This document shows, in pieces, positions 34,751 through 43,032 of a stretch of 64,000 nt of DNA. Source of the DNA: Bradyrhizobium sp. BRP22 (GTDB lineage: Bacteria; Pseudomonadota; Alphaproteobacteria; Rhizobiales; Xanthobacteraceae); contig NZ_JADYVX010000027.1 of assembly GCF_020194175.1 (NCBI RefSeq), forward strand, positions 62,001 through 126,000, read 5' to 3'. Under the pieces are notes generated by a model. It saw nothing but the letters and a program-made list of their open reading frames with translations, ran no database searches and was not told the origin of the DNA. Position 1 is the first letter of the stretch. Each line of letters starts with the position of its first letter. Position numbers and translations under genes: made by a program.

Positions 34751-34966
34751 CTAGATGTCGGAGCGCAGGATCCAATGATCGCCAAGCTTCTCATAGGATC
34801 GCTTCACTGCCGCCCAGGCGGTCCGGTGCGCGATCTCCTCTTGCCGGATGTCGCCCGCATGCGCGGCAAAGGAATGGTTGAAGGCCTCGCGATAGATGTC
34901 CTGCGCATGCGACGGCAGATGGCTGCGAACCGGAAATGGCAGATCTGCATTCGAGCGATAGGGCAT
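34751..34966 (-). CDS. ChaB-family protein
   Basis: 71 residues from ATG 34966 (MPYRSNADLPFPVRSHLP). The sequence LPFPVRSHLPSHAQDIYREAFNHSF and AHRTAWAAVKRSY is the full ChaB signature, a small domain once linked to cation transport regulation. It is divergent from the PhaC-like gene, with a FixK2-like box in between. Confidence 0.85.
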   Translation of the reverse strand: MPYRSNADLPFPVRSHLPSHAQDIYREAFNHSFAAHAGDIRQEEIAHRTAWAAVKRSYEKLGDHWILRSDI

Positions 34967-35031
34967 CGACAACTCCCTGGGCCAGCCCGCTCTGGCCAGC
35001 ACCAGCATGGCGATTCTATATTCTTCTGTGC

Positions 35032-35045
35032 TTGATCGAGGTCAA
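35032..35045. promoter_or_regulatory. FixK2/FNR-type box between chaB and PhaC-like genes
   Basis: TTGAT-CGAG-GTCAA fits the FixK2 consensus TTG(A/C)-N6-(T/G)CAA exactly. The centre is about 51 bases from the plus-strand start and 72 from the minus-strand start. It could activate either or both genes under low oxygen. Confidence 0.6.
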
Positions 35046-35089
35046 ATCTTTAGCCGTTGCCTGCCCGACCATAGCGAGCAAAGGGGTGA

Positions 35090-36244
35090 ATGCGCTTGAG
35101 CGAAAAGCCTGAACCACCGGAAGAGAGGCTAGGCACTGATTGGGCGGTGCAGGCCATGCTGTGGCCCGTGGCGGCCACCCGATTGGCGCTGGAAGCCTAC
35201 ATGCATTGGTTCGCGAAGGGCGAGCCTGCGCCGTCCGAGCCGCAAAGCGAGGAGGCGCTGTCCTGGACGACACCGAGCGTGATCGCGCTGCAGCTTGCTT
35301 CGATGCGGCTGCGGGATTTCTCACGAGGGCGCAAGGGTCCGCCGCTACTGATCTGCGCGCCGTTTTCGCTGCACGAGGCCTTGATCGCCGATTTCGCACC
35401 TGGTCATAGCCTGGTGGAGGCGCTGCAGCAGGGCGGCATGGACCGCATCTATGTTACCGACTGGTGCTCGGCCACGCCTGAGATGCGCTATCTGTCGATC
35501 GACAGCTATCTCGCCGATCTCAATGTGGCGGTCGACGAAATCGGCGCGCCGATCGATCTCATCGGCCTGTGCCAGGGCGGGTGGCTGTCATTGATCTATG
35601 CCGCGCGTTTCCCGCACAAGGTGCGGCGGCTCGTGCTCGCCGGTGCGCCGGTCGACGTTTCCGTGCCCTCGGAGCTGTCGCGGATGGTGGCCGGCGTGCC
35701 GAAGGAAGCGTTCGACGAGCTGGTGCGCCAGGGCGAGGGTATCGTGAGCGGCAAGCACACGCTTCGCTTCTGGAGCATGCCGCTCACATTGCATGACGTC
35801 GAAGCGGCGTTGCAAATTCATGTCGGCGATGGATGCGAGCAAGACGATGCGCTGCTGGAGCGCTTCGAGCGCTGGGATCGCAAGCTGCTGGATCTGCCGG
35901 GTACCTTCTATCTCGAGGCGACCAACTGGATCTTCCGCGAGAACCGCATCGCCGAGGGAAGCTTCATCGCGCTCGGCCGCAGGATCGATCTCGCCGAGGT
36001 GACGGCGCCGGTCTTCCTGCTCGCGGGAGAGAGGGACAATGTCGTGCCGCTCGAGCAGGCGTTCGCCACGGCGCGCCTGCTCGGCACGCCGCCGCAATGG
36101 CTGGAGCAGGCCTCCGAACCATGCGGCCATCTCGGCCTTTTCATGGGACGTGAGAGCTTGAGCTGTTCATGGCGCCGGATCGTTCGCTGGCTCCAGGCCG
36201 GTGATGACGATGTCGCAAAGCCAAGACCCAGGATCAGTGCGTGA
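35090..36244 (+). CDS. PhaC-like alpha/beta hydrolase (polyhydroxyalkanoate synthase-related)
   Basis: 384 residues. The alpha/beta-hydrolase nucleophile elbow reads GLCQGG with Cys161, as in PHA synthases, rather than Ser. FLLAGERDNVVP supplies the likely catalytic Asp, and EPCGHLGLFMG the His. The protein is shorter than class I PhaC (near 580-600 residues) because the long N-terminal domain is reduced to about 80 residues. It may be a PHA-metabolism hydrolase or a minimal synthase. A FixK2-like box lies upstream and a universal stress protein gene follows on the other strand. Confidence 0.75.
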   Translation: MRLSEKPEPPEERLGTDWAVQAMLWPVAATRLALEAYMHWFAKGEPAPSEPQSEEALSWTTPSVIALQLASMRLRDFSRGRKGPPLLICAPFSLHEALIADFAPGHSLVEALQQGGMDRIYVTDWCSATPEMRYLSIDSYLADLNVAVDEIGAPIDLIGLCQGGWLSLIYAARFPHKVRRLVLAGAPVDVSVPSELSRMVAGVPKEAFDELVRQGEGIVSGKHTLRFWSMPLTLHDVEAALQIHVGDGCEQDDALLERFERWDRKLLDLPGTFYLEATNWIFRENRIAEGSFIALGRRIDLAEVTAPVFLLAGERDNVVPLEQAFATARLLGTPPQWLEQASEPCGHLGLFMGRESLSCSWRRIVRWLQAGDDDVAKPRPRISA

Positions 36245-36308
36245 AACTGGGGTATCACTGACCCTTGCAAATGACGGGCGGCAAATGGCGTGATGCCAGC
36301 CCGCAAGA

Positions 36309-37145
36309 TCAATGCGACATCAGCGTCGGCACCGTCATGCTCTGGAGCATCTCGCGGGTGACGCCGCCGAGCAGCCGTTCCTGCAGGCGCGAATGCCCGT
36401 AACCGCCCATCACCAGCAGATCGAGGCCTTCGTCGGCCGCGATGGACAGGATGGCCGGCTGGACTTCGGAGTGCGAGGCCGGGAAGGCCACGACTTTGGC
36501 CGGCAGTCCAAGCCGCGCCAGATACTGGACCAGGCTTTGCGGGCTCGCCTCGTCCGGGATCGAGCGGGGATTGCCGATGGAAATGATCGTGAGCGCGCCG
36601 GCGTGCCGCAGCAGCGGCATGGCATCCCGCAGCGCACGGCTGGCGAGGCGGCTTCCGTCCCAGCAAATGCCGATGCGGCGCGCCGCAAACGCGCCGCGGA
36701 ACGTATAGGGCATGAACAATACCGGGCCGCCTGATTGGAACAGGATCTCCTGCGGCACGTCGTTGTCAAACGTATCGCGTTCGGGTTCCGGCTGCAGGAC
36801 GACGGTGAGGTCGTGAAGCCGGGCGCTGGCGGTGGCAATCGTGATCGCCTCGCCCGGCGTCGCGCTCGTCGTACGGCAAGTGAACGATATACCCGCGTGC
36901 TCCGCCTCGACCTCGAAAACGCGCATCGCGGCCTCTGCGCGCTCGAGCGCGCGATGCCGGGTTTCTTCGACGATCATGGCGACCGCAGCGCCGCCCGCCG
37001 CGGCGATCGGAACATTTGCGGTTTCGTAGGCGACCGCCAGCGCGTCGAGGTGGGCGCCATACGCCATGGTCAACAGCACGGCACCGTCGATCACCGGCCG
37101 CGCCGGACGTTCGGAAGGGATCAGCACCAGCACGTTCTTGAACAT
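36309..37145 (-). CDS. Universal stress protein (UspA family)
   Basis: 278 residues from ATG 37145. The C-terminal half ends with LDLLVMGGYGHSRLQERLLGGVTREML, the ATP-binding G-x2-G-x9-G(S/T) signature of UspA (here GGYGHSR...GGVT). The N-terminal half is a diverged copy of the same fold. It converges on the PhaC-like gene and is divergent from a CBS gene, with two FixK2-like boxes between. Confidence 0.88.
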   Translation of the reverse strand: MFKNVLVLIPSERPARPVIDGAVLLTMAYGAHLDALAVAYETANVPIAAAGGAAVAMIVEETRHRALERAEAAMRVFEVEAEHAGISFTCRTTSATPGEAITIATASARLHDLTVVLQPEPERDTFDNDVPQEILFQSGGPVLFMPYTFRGAFAARRIGICWDGSRLASRALRDAMPLLRHAGALTIISIGNPRSIPDEASPQSLVQYLARLGLPAKVVAFPASHSEVQPAILSIAADEGLDLLVMGGYGHSRLQERLLGGVTREMLQSMTVPTLMSH

Positions 37146-37222
37146 CGTCCTTCTCCCCCACAATTGGTGGCCATCCGCGTAAATTGGATGCGGCCATAAG
37201 AGCACGACGGTCGATCGACGTC

Positions 37223-37236
37223 TTGATCCAGGTCAG
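37223..37236. promoter_or_regulatory. FixK2/FNR-type half-degenerate box, usp side
   Basis: TTGAT-CCAG-GTCAG differs from the FixK2 consensus by the last base. The centre is 84 bases from the usp start. Confidence 0.45.
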
Positions 37237-37253
37237 AAGGTGCCGTCGTCATT

Positions 37254-37267
37254 TTGACGCACATCAA
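37254..37267. promoter_or_regulatory. FixK2/FNR-type box, CBS side
   Basis: TTGAC-GCAC-ATCAA is an exact match to TTGA-N6-TCAA. It lies 17 bases from the previous box and about 100 bases before the CBS gene start. Confidence 0.6.
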
Positions 37268-37362
37268 GACCCGGCGGGCTCGTCGGTGCAGGGTAGAGTT
37301 TCGGTTCTGGTTGCTTCAGACCGAAGCGAGCCGGCGCCACTTCGCCCTGTTGGAGAGAAACA

Positions 37363-37818
37363 ATGCTGGCAACGGATGTCATGCGAACCTGGTTCGCCAC
37401 CATAAAGCCGAACGCGCCGCTGCTCGATGCCGTCCACCTGCTCCTGGAAACGGGCCAGCGTGGCTTGCCTGTGATCGATGATAATGGATCCCTGGTCGGC
37501 ATTATCTCTGAAGGCGACTTCCTTCACCGCCAGGAATTGGGCGTGACCGGCCCCGCCGGGTTCTTGCTCGAATTGATGCTTGGAAGAGCGGAAGGTCATC
37601 TGATGCACGAGCGAACACACGCGCTGCGAGTGGACGCCGTCATGACGCGGGATCCCGTGCGCGTGGATGAAACGGCAACCGTCGACGATATCGTCACGCG
37701 GATGGACGCGCACCAGATCTCGCAGGTGCTGGTGGTCCGCGGCGGCAAGCCGATCGGAATCGTTGGCCGGACGCAGTTGCTCGTCGCGCTCGAACGCTGT
37801 TTGAACAGGCCGCACTGA
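37363..37818 (+). CDS. CBS-domain protein
   Basis: 151 residues made of two CBS motifs: DVMRTWFATIKPNAPLLDAV..LPVIDDNGSLVGIISEGDFL and AVMTRDPVRVDETATVDDIV..LVVRGGKPIGIVGRTQLL. Such stand-alone pairs bind adenosyl nucleotides and often respond to redox or energy state. The start ATG 37363 has no strong ribosome site (TTGGAGAGAAACA lies upstream, acceptable). Probably part of the putative microaerobic cluster. Confidence 0.88.
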   Translation: MLATDVMRTWFATIKPNAPLLDAVHLLLETGQRGLPVIDDNGSLVGIISEGDFLHRQELGVTGPAGFLLELMLGRAEGHLMHERTHALRVDAVMTRDPVRVDETATVDDIVTRMDAHQISQVLVVRGGKPIGIVGRTQLLVALERCLNRPH

Positions 37819-38000
37819 CGAAAGCGCAGTCCTTAGAGGGCGATTGGCATCGTTTCCGCCCACTCTATGTTGATTACGCCACGCAGCGGCGGATTCCCAA
37901 AGTCCGCGCGCGGTGGTACTCGGACCTCATCGCCGCTATCAGGCGGACGCGGATCGGAACCGGCAAACGGCTAACCGAGGTCGTGGCGGCGAAAGGCTAG
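37815..38000 (+). pseudogene. Coding-like remnant, possible LysR C-terminus
   Basis: An open stretch without a start codon reads LYVDYATQRRIPKVRARWYS and continues to TAG 37998-38000. The pattern (a short strand, then PKVRA, then a helix) resembles the C-terminal end of LysR-type regulators. It overlaps the end of the CBS gene. Only about 60 codons remain, so it would be a fragment; it may also be chance. Confidence 0.25.
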
Positions 38001-38048
38001 GCGGAGACCCACCCGCGCACTGACCGCAATTCGACAGGAACGGAGGCA

Positions 38049-39017
38049 ATGACCGGGATCAATCAAGCATTGCTCGCCGATATCGGCGGCACCAACGCGC
38101 GTTTTGCGCTTCTCAGGGATGGTGAGATCGGCCCCATCGAACACGTCAAGGTCGCCGACTACCCGACGTCGGCGGACGCCATAACGGCCTTCCTCGCCCG
38201 TCATGCAACCAGTGGCGCCGCCACGGCGGCGATCTTCGGCATCGCCGGCCCGATCGAGAACAACCGCGTCGTACTGACCAACAGCCCGTGGATGTTCGAT
38301 GCCGCCAATCTGCGCCAGCAGTTCGCTTTTTCGGCCGTGCATCTCCTCAATGATTTCGAGGCGCTGGCCTGGTCGCTGCCGGCACTCGGGGCGTCCGATC
38401 TGGTGTCGCTCGGTAGCCAAACGCCGATCGCCGGCGCTCCCATGCTCGTGGTCGGTCCGGGGACCGGTTTTGGTGCATCCTGCCTGGTTCCGTCGAGCAA
38501 CCCGCCGGTGGCGATCGTCACCGAAGCCGGCCATGCCACCCTGCCAGCGACCTCGGAACGGGAAGAGCAGGTGATCGATCACCTGCGCCGACGCTTCGGT
38601 CACGTCTCGATTGAACGGGCGCTATCCGGGTCAGGCCTGACGAATCTCTATGATGCCTTGAATGCCATCGACGGGGCCGGCGCGCCCGAGCGCGACGCGG
38701 CCTCGATCACGCAGTCCGCGCTTGATGGCAGTTGCAAGACCAGCCGCGCGGCGCTCGACATGTTCTGCGCGATGCTCGGCATGGTCTGCGGCAATCTGGC
38801 GCTGACTTTCGGCGCCCGCGGCGGCGTCTACATCGCCGGTGGCATCGTGCCTCGTTTCGTCGATCATCTGGCAGGATCGAGTTTTGGCGCCTGCTTTACC
38901 AGCAAGGGGCGGTTCGAAACCTACCTGCGCGATATTCCGGTCCATGTCATCGTCAGGCCCGACGTCAGTTTCGTCGGGCTCAAGGCGTTCTTCGAGACCA
39001 GCGTCGAAGCCGCATGA
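38049..39017 (+). CDS. glk: Glucokinase
   Basis: Phosphorylates glucose with ATP. 322 residues of the ROK-unrelated Glk family: phosphate-binding LLADIGGTNARFALL, catalytic Asp in LLNDFEALAWSL, VVGPGTGFGASCLV, and EAGHATLPATSEREE. The C-terminal adenosine site reads GGVYIAGGIVPRF. ATG 38049 has GGAGG four bases upstream. No other sugar gene is adjacent. Confidence 0.93.
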   Translation: MTGINQALLADIGGTNARFALLRDGEIGPIEHVKVADYPTSADAITAFLARHATSGAATAAIFGIAGPIENNRVVLTNSPWMFDAANLRQQFAFSAVHLLNDFEALAWSLPALGASDLVSLGSQTPIAGAPMLVVGPGTGFGASCLVPSSNPPVAIVTEAGHATLPATSEREEQVIDHLRRRFGHVSIERALSGSGLTNLYDALNAIDGAGAPERDAASITQSALDGSCKTSRAALDMFCAMLGMVCGNLALTFGARGGVYIAGGIVPRFVDHLAGSSFGACFTSKGRFETYLRDIPVHVIVRPDVSFVGLKAFFETSVEAA

Positions 39018-39109
39018 GCTGTCTCAACGACGGAAGTTGCTCTCAGGCTCGAAGAAGTGCGCGATGCGGCCGCGTGCAACGGCCGACATCGCCATCTCGC
39101 AGAATGCGC

Positions 39110-39460
39110 CTACTTCGCCGCAGTCACCATGATCTCGACATTGTATTGCGGCGCCGCTAGCTTGGCCTCGACGGTGGCGCGCGCCGGCGTGTTGCCCGGC
39201 GAGACCCAGCGGTCCCACACCGCGTTCATCTCGGCGAACGTCTTCATGTCGGTGATGTAGATCGTCGTCGTCAGCAGCTTTGATTTGTCGGTGCCGGCCT
39301 TTGCCAGATGGCCATCGATGATCGAGAGGATCTCCTCGGTCTGTTTCGTCACGCTTTCACCGGCCGTCTTGTTGGCGACGATGCCGGCCAGGTAAACCGT
39401 GTCGCCATGCACGACGACCTGGCTCATCCGCGGCCCGGTTTCAAAACGCTGAATGGTCAT
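39110..39460 (-). CDS. RidA-family protein
   Basis: 116 residues. RidA/YjgF proteins hydrolyse reactive enamine/imine intermediates. The family pattern is present: SQVVVHGDTVYLAGIVA, KQTEEILSIIDGHLAKAG, MNAVWDRWVSPGNTPARATVEAKLA with the conserved Arg of the active site, and VEIMVTAAK. Confidence 0.9.
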   Translation of the reverse strand: MTIQRFETGPRMSQVVVHGDTVYLAGIVANKTAGESVTKQTEEILSIIDGHLAKAGTDKSKLLTTTIYITDMKTFAEMNAVWDRWVSPGNTPARATVEAKLAAPQYNVEIMVTAAK

Positions 39461-39524
39461 ATTGTTCTCCCGTTGATTGGCGGGGACTACCTACCGCAGC
39501 GGTCAAGCCGTGGCGAGTCGCGAT

Positions 39525-41183
39525 TTATCCCGCCGCCTTCGCCGCCGCGCGTCCCGCATTCCTGCCCGAGAACAGGCAGCCGCCGAGGAAGGTGCCCTCC
39601 AGCGAGCGATAGCCATGCATGCCGCCGCCGCCGAACCCTGCGGCTTCGCCGACGGCATAGAGTCCCCTGATGATCTGGCCGTCATGGCCGAACACGCGCG
39701 AATCGAGATCGGTCTCGAATCCGCCGAGCGTCTTGCGGGTGAGGATGTTGAGCTTCACCGCGATCAGCGGTCCATGCGCGGGATCGAGGATGCGATGCGG
39801 CGCGGCGGTGCGGATCAGGCGGTCGCCGATATATTTGCGCGCATTGTGCAGGTTCATCACCTGCGCGTCCTTCACATAAGGATTGGCGATCTCGCGGTCG
39901 CGCGCCTCGATCTGCATCCGGATGTAATCGTGCTTCAACAGATTGTCGCCGGCGAGCTGGTTCATGGCGGCGACCAGGTCCTCGAGCCTGTCGCGCACGA
40001 TGAAGTCGACGCCGTTCTTCTTGAACGCCTCCACCGGCGCCGGCGCGCCCTTGTTGGTGGCGCGCTTGATCGTCATGCGCCAGCTCTTGCCGGTGAGGTC
40101 GGGGTTCTGTTCGGAGCCCGAGAGCGCGAACTCCTTCTTGATGATGCTCTGGGTCAGGATGAACCAGGAATAATCATAGCCGGTGCTCATGATGTAGTGC
40201 AGTTGCCCGAGGGTATCGGAGCCGGGAAAGAGCGGCGCCGGCAATCGCGTGCCGGTCGCGTCGAACCACATCGATGACGGGCCGGGCAGGATACGGATGC
40301 CGTGCTTCGGCCAGATCGGTGACCAGTTCCGGATGCCCTCGACGTAATGCCACATCCGGTCGCGGTTGATCAGCCGCGCGCCGACCTGCTCGGTGATGCC
40401 GATCATGCGGCCGTCGACATGTTCGGGCACGCCGGAGATCATCTGCTTCGGCGGCTCGCCCAGCCGCTTCGGCCAGTTCTGCCGCACCAGGTCGTGATTG
40501 CCGCCGATGCCGCCGGAAGCCACGATCACGGCCGGTGCGCGAAGTGAAAACTCGCCGACGATGTTGCGCGACGAGCTTTTGCCGCGCTCCATGCTCGTAG
40601 GCTCGAGGATCGCGCCGGTGACGCCGCTGGCGGCGCCGTTCGTCATCTGCAGCGCATCGACGCGATGGCGGAATTTGAAGATCAGCCTGCCGTTCTTCTC
40701 GGCTTCGCGCGCGCGGCGCGCGAACGGTTCGACGATGCCGGGTCCGGTGCCCCAGGTGACGTGAAAGCGCGGCACCGAATTGCCATGGCCCATCGCATCA
40801 TAGCCGCCGCGCTCGGCCCAGCCGACGATCGGAAACAGCCGATGGCCCATCGCGCGCAGCCAGTCGCGTTTCTCGCCCGCGGCGAACGCGACGTAAGCTT
40901 CCGCCCAGCGCCGCGGCCAATGGTCCTCATCGCGATCGAAGCCCGCCGTTCCGATCCAGTCCTGCAGCGCGAGATCGTGACTATCCTTGATCCCGAGCCG
41001 CCGCTGCTCCGGCGAATCGACCAGGAACAATCCGCCGAACGACCAGAACGCCTGGCCGCCGAGCGATTGCTCGCCTTCCTGCTCGACCACGATGACGCGT
41101 TTGCCGGCATCGGCAATCTCCGTTGCGGCAACAAGCCCGGCCAGGCCCGCGCCGACCACGATGACATCCGCGTCCTCAGCCAT
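39525..41183 (-). CDS. FAD-binding dehydrogenase (fumarate-reductase/KstD-type flavoprotein)
   Basis: 552 residues. N-terminal FAD motif VIVVGAGLAGLVAATEIADAG, then VVEQEGEQSLGGQAFWS. The substrate region contains GGIGGNHDLVRQNWP, and the C-terminus ends with GLYAVGEAAGFGGGGMHGYRSLEGTFLGGC, the second FAD motif of this family. It probably dehydrogenates or reduces a ketosteroid- or enoate-like substrate; the substrate is not shown. Confidence 0.87.
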   Translation of the reverse strand: MAEDADVIVVGAGLAGLVAATEIADAGKRVIVVEQEGEQSLGGQAFWSFGGLFLVDSPEQRRLGIKDSHDLALQDWIGTAGFDRDEDHWPRRWAEAYVAFAAGEKRDWLRAMGHRLFPIVGWAERGGYDAMGHGNSVPRFHVTWGTGPGIVEPFARRAREAEKNGRLIFKFRHRVDALQMTNGAASGVTGAILEPTSMERGKSSSRNIVGEFSLRAPAVIVASGGIGGNHDLVRQNWPKRLGEPPKQMISGVPEHVDGRMIGITEQVGARLINRDRMWHYVEGIRNWSPIWPKHGIRILPGPSSMWFDATGTRLPAPLFPGSDTLGQLHYIMSTGYDYSWFILTQSIIKKEFALSGSEQNPDLTGKSWRMTIKRATNKGAPAPVEAFKKNGVDFIVRDRLEDLVAAMNQLAGDNLLKHDYIRMQIEARDREIANPYVKDAQVMNLHNARKYIGDRLIRTAAPHRILDPAHGPLIAVKLNILTRKTLGGFETDLDSRVFGHDGQIIRGLYAVGEAAGFGGGGMHGYRSLEGTFLGGCLFSGRNAGRAAAKAAG

Positions 41184-41460
41184 TTCGCTCCTCCCCCGGT
41201 TCCCGCCGGATGAGACCTGTGCGTTCGCGCGCGGTCAACGGCAAATGGGGCTTGCTTGTGGCAAGTGTCCCACGAAGGACACCGTAAGGTTGTTCCAGTT
41301 CGGGACCTTCCGTCGGTAAAGTGCAGCGTGCGCGCAACACTCGATTTGAATTTGTTTTGACTGACCCGCGACGGCTGGACAAAAATTCGTCGCCACAACA
41401 CGCTGGCCAAAGTCTTGCATCACTGAAACCAACAGATTCGATATTCGACTGGGGCAGGCC

Positions 41461-41925
41461 ATGAAGTTGATGACGGGGTTGCTCGCGGCGGTTCTCCTGC
41501 TGGCGGGCATGGGGGCTTCGCATGCGGTGGTGCGGATCGCCGACGACCGCGGCGGCAGGATCGGCACTTACGTCGACAGATATCAAGGCCTTCGCAGTTC
41601 CGGCGAAACCGTCATCATCGACGGGCTCTGCGCGTCAGCCTGCACCATCGTCCTCGGCGCGGTTCCGCATGATCGGATCTGCGTTACCTCGCATGCCAAT
41701 CTCGGTTTCCACGCCGCGTGGGATTTCGGCGCCAACGGCCGCGCCGTGACCAATCCCGAAGCCACCCAGATGCTGTATTCGATGTATCCGGCCCCGATCC
41801 GCCGCTGGATCGCCTCGCGCGGTGGTCTCACGCCGCGGATGATCTTCCTGCGCGGCAAGGCCCTGCAGGCCATGTTCAGGCCCTGCTATCTCGACGCCCA
41901 GGCCTCCGCAAACCGCCCGCGCTGA
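41461..41925 (+). CDS. Exported protein with ClpP/crotonase-like motif
   Basis: 154 residues with a clear signal peptide (LLAAVLLLAGMGASHA). The mature part has VIIDGLCASACTIVLGAVP and NLGFHAAWDFGANG, a pattern shared by small periplasmic proteins related to the ClpP/SppA serine-peptidase fold (CASACT). Whether it is active is unknown. ATG 41461 has GGGGCAGG upstream. Confidence 0.65.
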   Translation: MKLMTGLLAAVLLLAGMGASHAVVRIADDRGGRIGTYVDRYQGLRSSGETVIIDGLCASACTIVLGAVPHDRICVTSHANLGFHAAWDFGANGRAVTNPEATQMLYSMYPAPIRRWIASRGGLTPRMIFLRGKALQAMFRPCYLDAQASANRPR

Positions 41926-42011
41926 AGGGGCCCGCCGACAAGGGTGCATGCGGCACATGGTTCGAGACGCGCGGCCTGGCTGCGCTCCTTACCATGAAGG
42001 GCGGAGCCAGA

Positions 42012-42054
42012 CCTCATCCTGAGGGGCCGCGAAGCGGCCGTCTCGAAGGATGAA
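42012..42054. repeat. Short palindromic repeat
   Basis: CCTCATCCTGAGGGGCCGC faces GCGGCC...CTCGAAGGATGAAG. It lies in the gap between two small genes and resembles a different intergenic family from those elsewhere here. Confidence 0.55.
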
Positions 42055-42151
42055 GCCCTGCTCGCGCCACTTGTCTTCCCTTCCGCATGATGTGACGGAG
42101 CGCCGCAGCATTGCGCTTGCCGGCTGCCGGAACCGGGCTTATTTCAAGGAC

Positions 42152-42346
42152 ATGGTTCAACCGGTTTCCGCCTCGCATGGAATGACCGCGCCCGCTTCGG
42201 CACAGGGCAGGGTGGCGTCTGCCATCATCTGGGGCGCCGCGGGCTCGGGCGTGCTCGTGGTGCTCGGCGCGGGCGCGCTCTGGTTCCACTACGGCACGGC
42301 GGTGTTCTTCGAGACCATCGCGGCCGGGGTCTCGGCTTGCTTCTGA
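42152..42346 (+). CDS. Small single-span membrane protein
   Basis: 64 residues from ATG 42152, with AAGGA upstream. One hydrophobic helix (SAIIWGAAGSGVLVVLGAGALWF) then a short C-terminal part. It is 21 bases before a SCO1 gene, so may act with cytochrome oxidase assembly; this is inferred from position. An upstream in-frame ATG (42050) lies in the repeat. Confidence 0.55.
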   Translation: MVQPVSASHGMTAPASAQGRVASAIIWGAAGSGVLVVLGAGALWFHYGTAVFFETIAAGVSACF

Positions 42347-42367
42347 TCCAATAAGAGGAATTTTTTC

Positions 42368-42958
42368 ATGGATCGGACCACCCGCCCGCTCGTGATCGTG
42401 GCCGCCTTCGCCGGCAGCCTGGCGGTGGGGCTCTTGCTGCTGTTGTGGACCATGGGCGGCCTGCGCAGCATGAGCGCGCCGTCGGCGATTGGCGGCCCGT
42501 TCCAGCTCACCGACCAGGCAGGCCAGACCGTCACCGACAAGAGTCTGCAGGGCAAGCCGACCCTGATCTTCTTCGGTTTCACCCATTGCCCCGACGTCTG
42601 CCCGACCTCGCTGTTCGAGATCTCCGAAGTGCTGCGGGCGATGGGCAAGGACGCCGATCGCGTGAACGCCTATTTCGTCTCGGTCGATCCGGAGCGCGAC
42701 ACCACGGCGGCCATGAAGGACTATCTCTCCAGCTTCGACCCGCATTTGAAGGGCCTCACCGGCAACCCTGATGCCATCGCCAAGGTGCTCTCGGCCTACC
42801 GCGTCTATGCCAAGAAGGTCCCGCTCAAGGACGGCGACTACACCATGGACCACACCGCGCTGATCTATCTGATGGACCGCGACGGCAAGTTCGTCTCGCC
42901 GTTCAACCTGAAACGCAGCCCGGAAGAGGCCGCGGCTGACCTGAAGCGCTATCTCTGA
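42368..42958 (+). CDS. SCO1/SenC-family copper chaperone
   Basis: 196 residues. Membrane-anchored thioredoxin-like protein that delivers copper to the CuA site of cytochrome oxidase. Signal anchor LVIVAAFAGSLAVGLLLLLW, copper-binding FFGFTHCPDVCPTSLFE with the CxxxC pair, and the distal His in YTMDHTALIYLMD. Length and motif spacing are normal. Confidence 0.92.
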   Translation: MDRTTRPLVIVAAFAGSLAVGLLLLLWTMGGLRSMSAPSAIGGPFQLTDQAGQTVTDKSLQGKPTLIFFGFTHCPDVCPTSLFEISEVLRAMGKDADRVNAYFVSVDPERDTTAAMKDYLSSFDPHLKGLTGNPDAIAKVLSAYRVYAKKVPLKDGDYTMDHTALIYLMDRDGKFVSPFNLKRSPEEAAADLKRYL

Positions 42959-43032
42959 ACATTCAGCAGGCCCCTCGCATCGTGCCCCGGATGGTCTATA
43001 AGGCCGTCCAAGTCCGCAACATTGCCCGCCAA

